Shown one piece after another: positions 63,838-64,000 of a stretch of DNA of 64,000 nt. A program made the translations under genes and the position numbers. A model generated the notes under the pieces. That model worked only from the letters and a program-made list of their open reading frames with translations. It did not search any database and was not told where the DNA came from. Within the stretch, counting starts at the first letter, position 1. Every line of letters begins with the position of its first letter. This DNA comes from Clostridium hydrogenum (GTDB lineage Bacteria > Bacillota > Clostridia > Clostridiales > Clostridiaceae). Location: assembly GCF_021432385.1 (NCBI RefSeq), contig NZ_JAEACT010000005.1, positions 153,501-217,500 on the forward strand, given 5' to 3'.

Positions 63838-64000
63838 TTGACAATATAATTCTAAAGTGATAAGATATAAAAGCTGTCAGATGACAGCACATTGAACTTT
63901 GAAAATTAAACAGAGATAGAATTAAGTAAACCAGCAATTCTTTTGAATAGAATTTATTCTATTTAATATATAAGCGAATGAGCTTAAGGATACAGCAGAA
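63838..64000 (+). promoter_or_regulatory. rRNA operon promoter and leader
   Basis: TTGACA (63838-63843), 17-base spacer, TAAGAT (63861-63866), then a GCTGTCAGATGACAGC hairpin (63873-63888) and the sequence GAACTTTGAAAATTAAACAG, which is the usual leader preceding 16S rRNA in clostridia and pairs in processing. The 16S gene itself should start beyond the window. Confidence 0.85.

Overview
The window is AT-rich, with strong AGGAGG-type ribosome binding sites and several TTG or GTG starts. Gene content (SRP RNA/dnaX/ybaB/recR/yaaL/bofA block, sporulation-linked bofA, M32 and M3 peptidases, an rRNA leader at the right edge) points to a spore-forming Clostridium in the strict sense. The species cannot be fixed from the sequence alone.

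Layout. 0.1-7.1 kb: a five-gene operon for a membrane exopolysaccharide synthase (membrane glycosyltransferase-like protein, degenerate GGDEF protein with an intact c-di-GMP I-site, DUF2334 protein, family 2 glycosyltransferase, BcsB-like protein), probably switched on by c-di-GMP binding. 7.2-9.2 kb: a glutamine-amidotransferase-like hydrolase and an amino acid permease. 9.57-10.3 kb: tRNA-Ser(CGA) followed by four exact-length 159-bp tandem units, each a tRNA-Ser 3' half whose T-loop is filled by a two-hairpin insert. 10.3-14.8 kb: gene relics, two small secreted proteins, oligoendopeptidase F, and an autoregulated-looking HTH/membrane protein pair. 14.8-20.9 kb: MATE exporter with a MarR regulator, TetR regulator, an alpha/beta hydrolase with a Fur-like box in its promoter, an HTH/EamA transporter pair and a CBS protein. 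21.3-25.7 kb: tRNA-Ser(GGA), SRP RNA, dnaX, ybaB, recR, yaaL, bofA. 26-31.7 kb: M20 amidohydrolase, then a hybrid histidine kinase overlapping a response regulator gene. 31.8-40.1 kb: one giant secreted protein of 2769 residues built from 18 NHL repeats, X2-like Ig modules and InlB-type repeats. 40.2-41.9 kb: an insertion sequence flanked by a 30-bp direct repeat. 42-45.5 kb: GntR regulator with an ABC exporter and a VanZ remnant. 45.6-49.5 kb: type I pullulanase, a cluster of four perfect DnaA boxes, sfsA and a NUDIX hydrolase. 50-56.8 kb (minus strand): DUF4129/DUF58/MoxR operon, nitroreductase, ABC exporter. 57.2-63.8 kb: TIM-barrel protein, a Cys-rich mini-protein, M32 carboxypeptidase, a probable noncoding RNA unit, DUF4230 protein, methyltransferase and acetyltransferase. 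The last 170 bases are the promoter and leader of an rRNA operon.

Intergenic gaps are repeatedly occupied by long modular palindromes (three related families) and by a shorter hairpin repeat with covarying stems. The most unusual items are the tRNA-derived tandem array, the DnaA-box cluster, the promoter-to-terminator noncoding unit near 60.5 kb, the giant propeller protein, and the I-site-only GGDEF protein in the polysaccharide operon. All calls come from reading the sequence; no database search was run.
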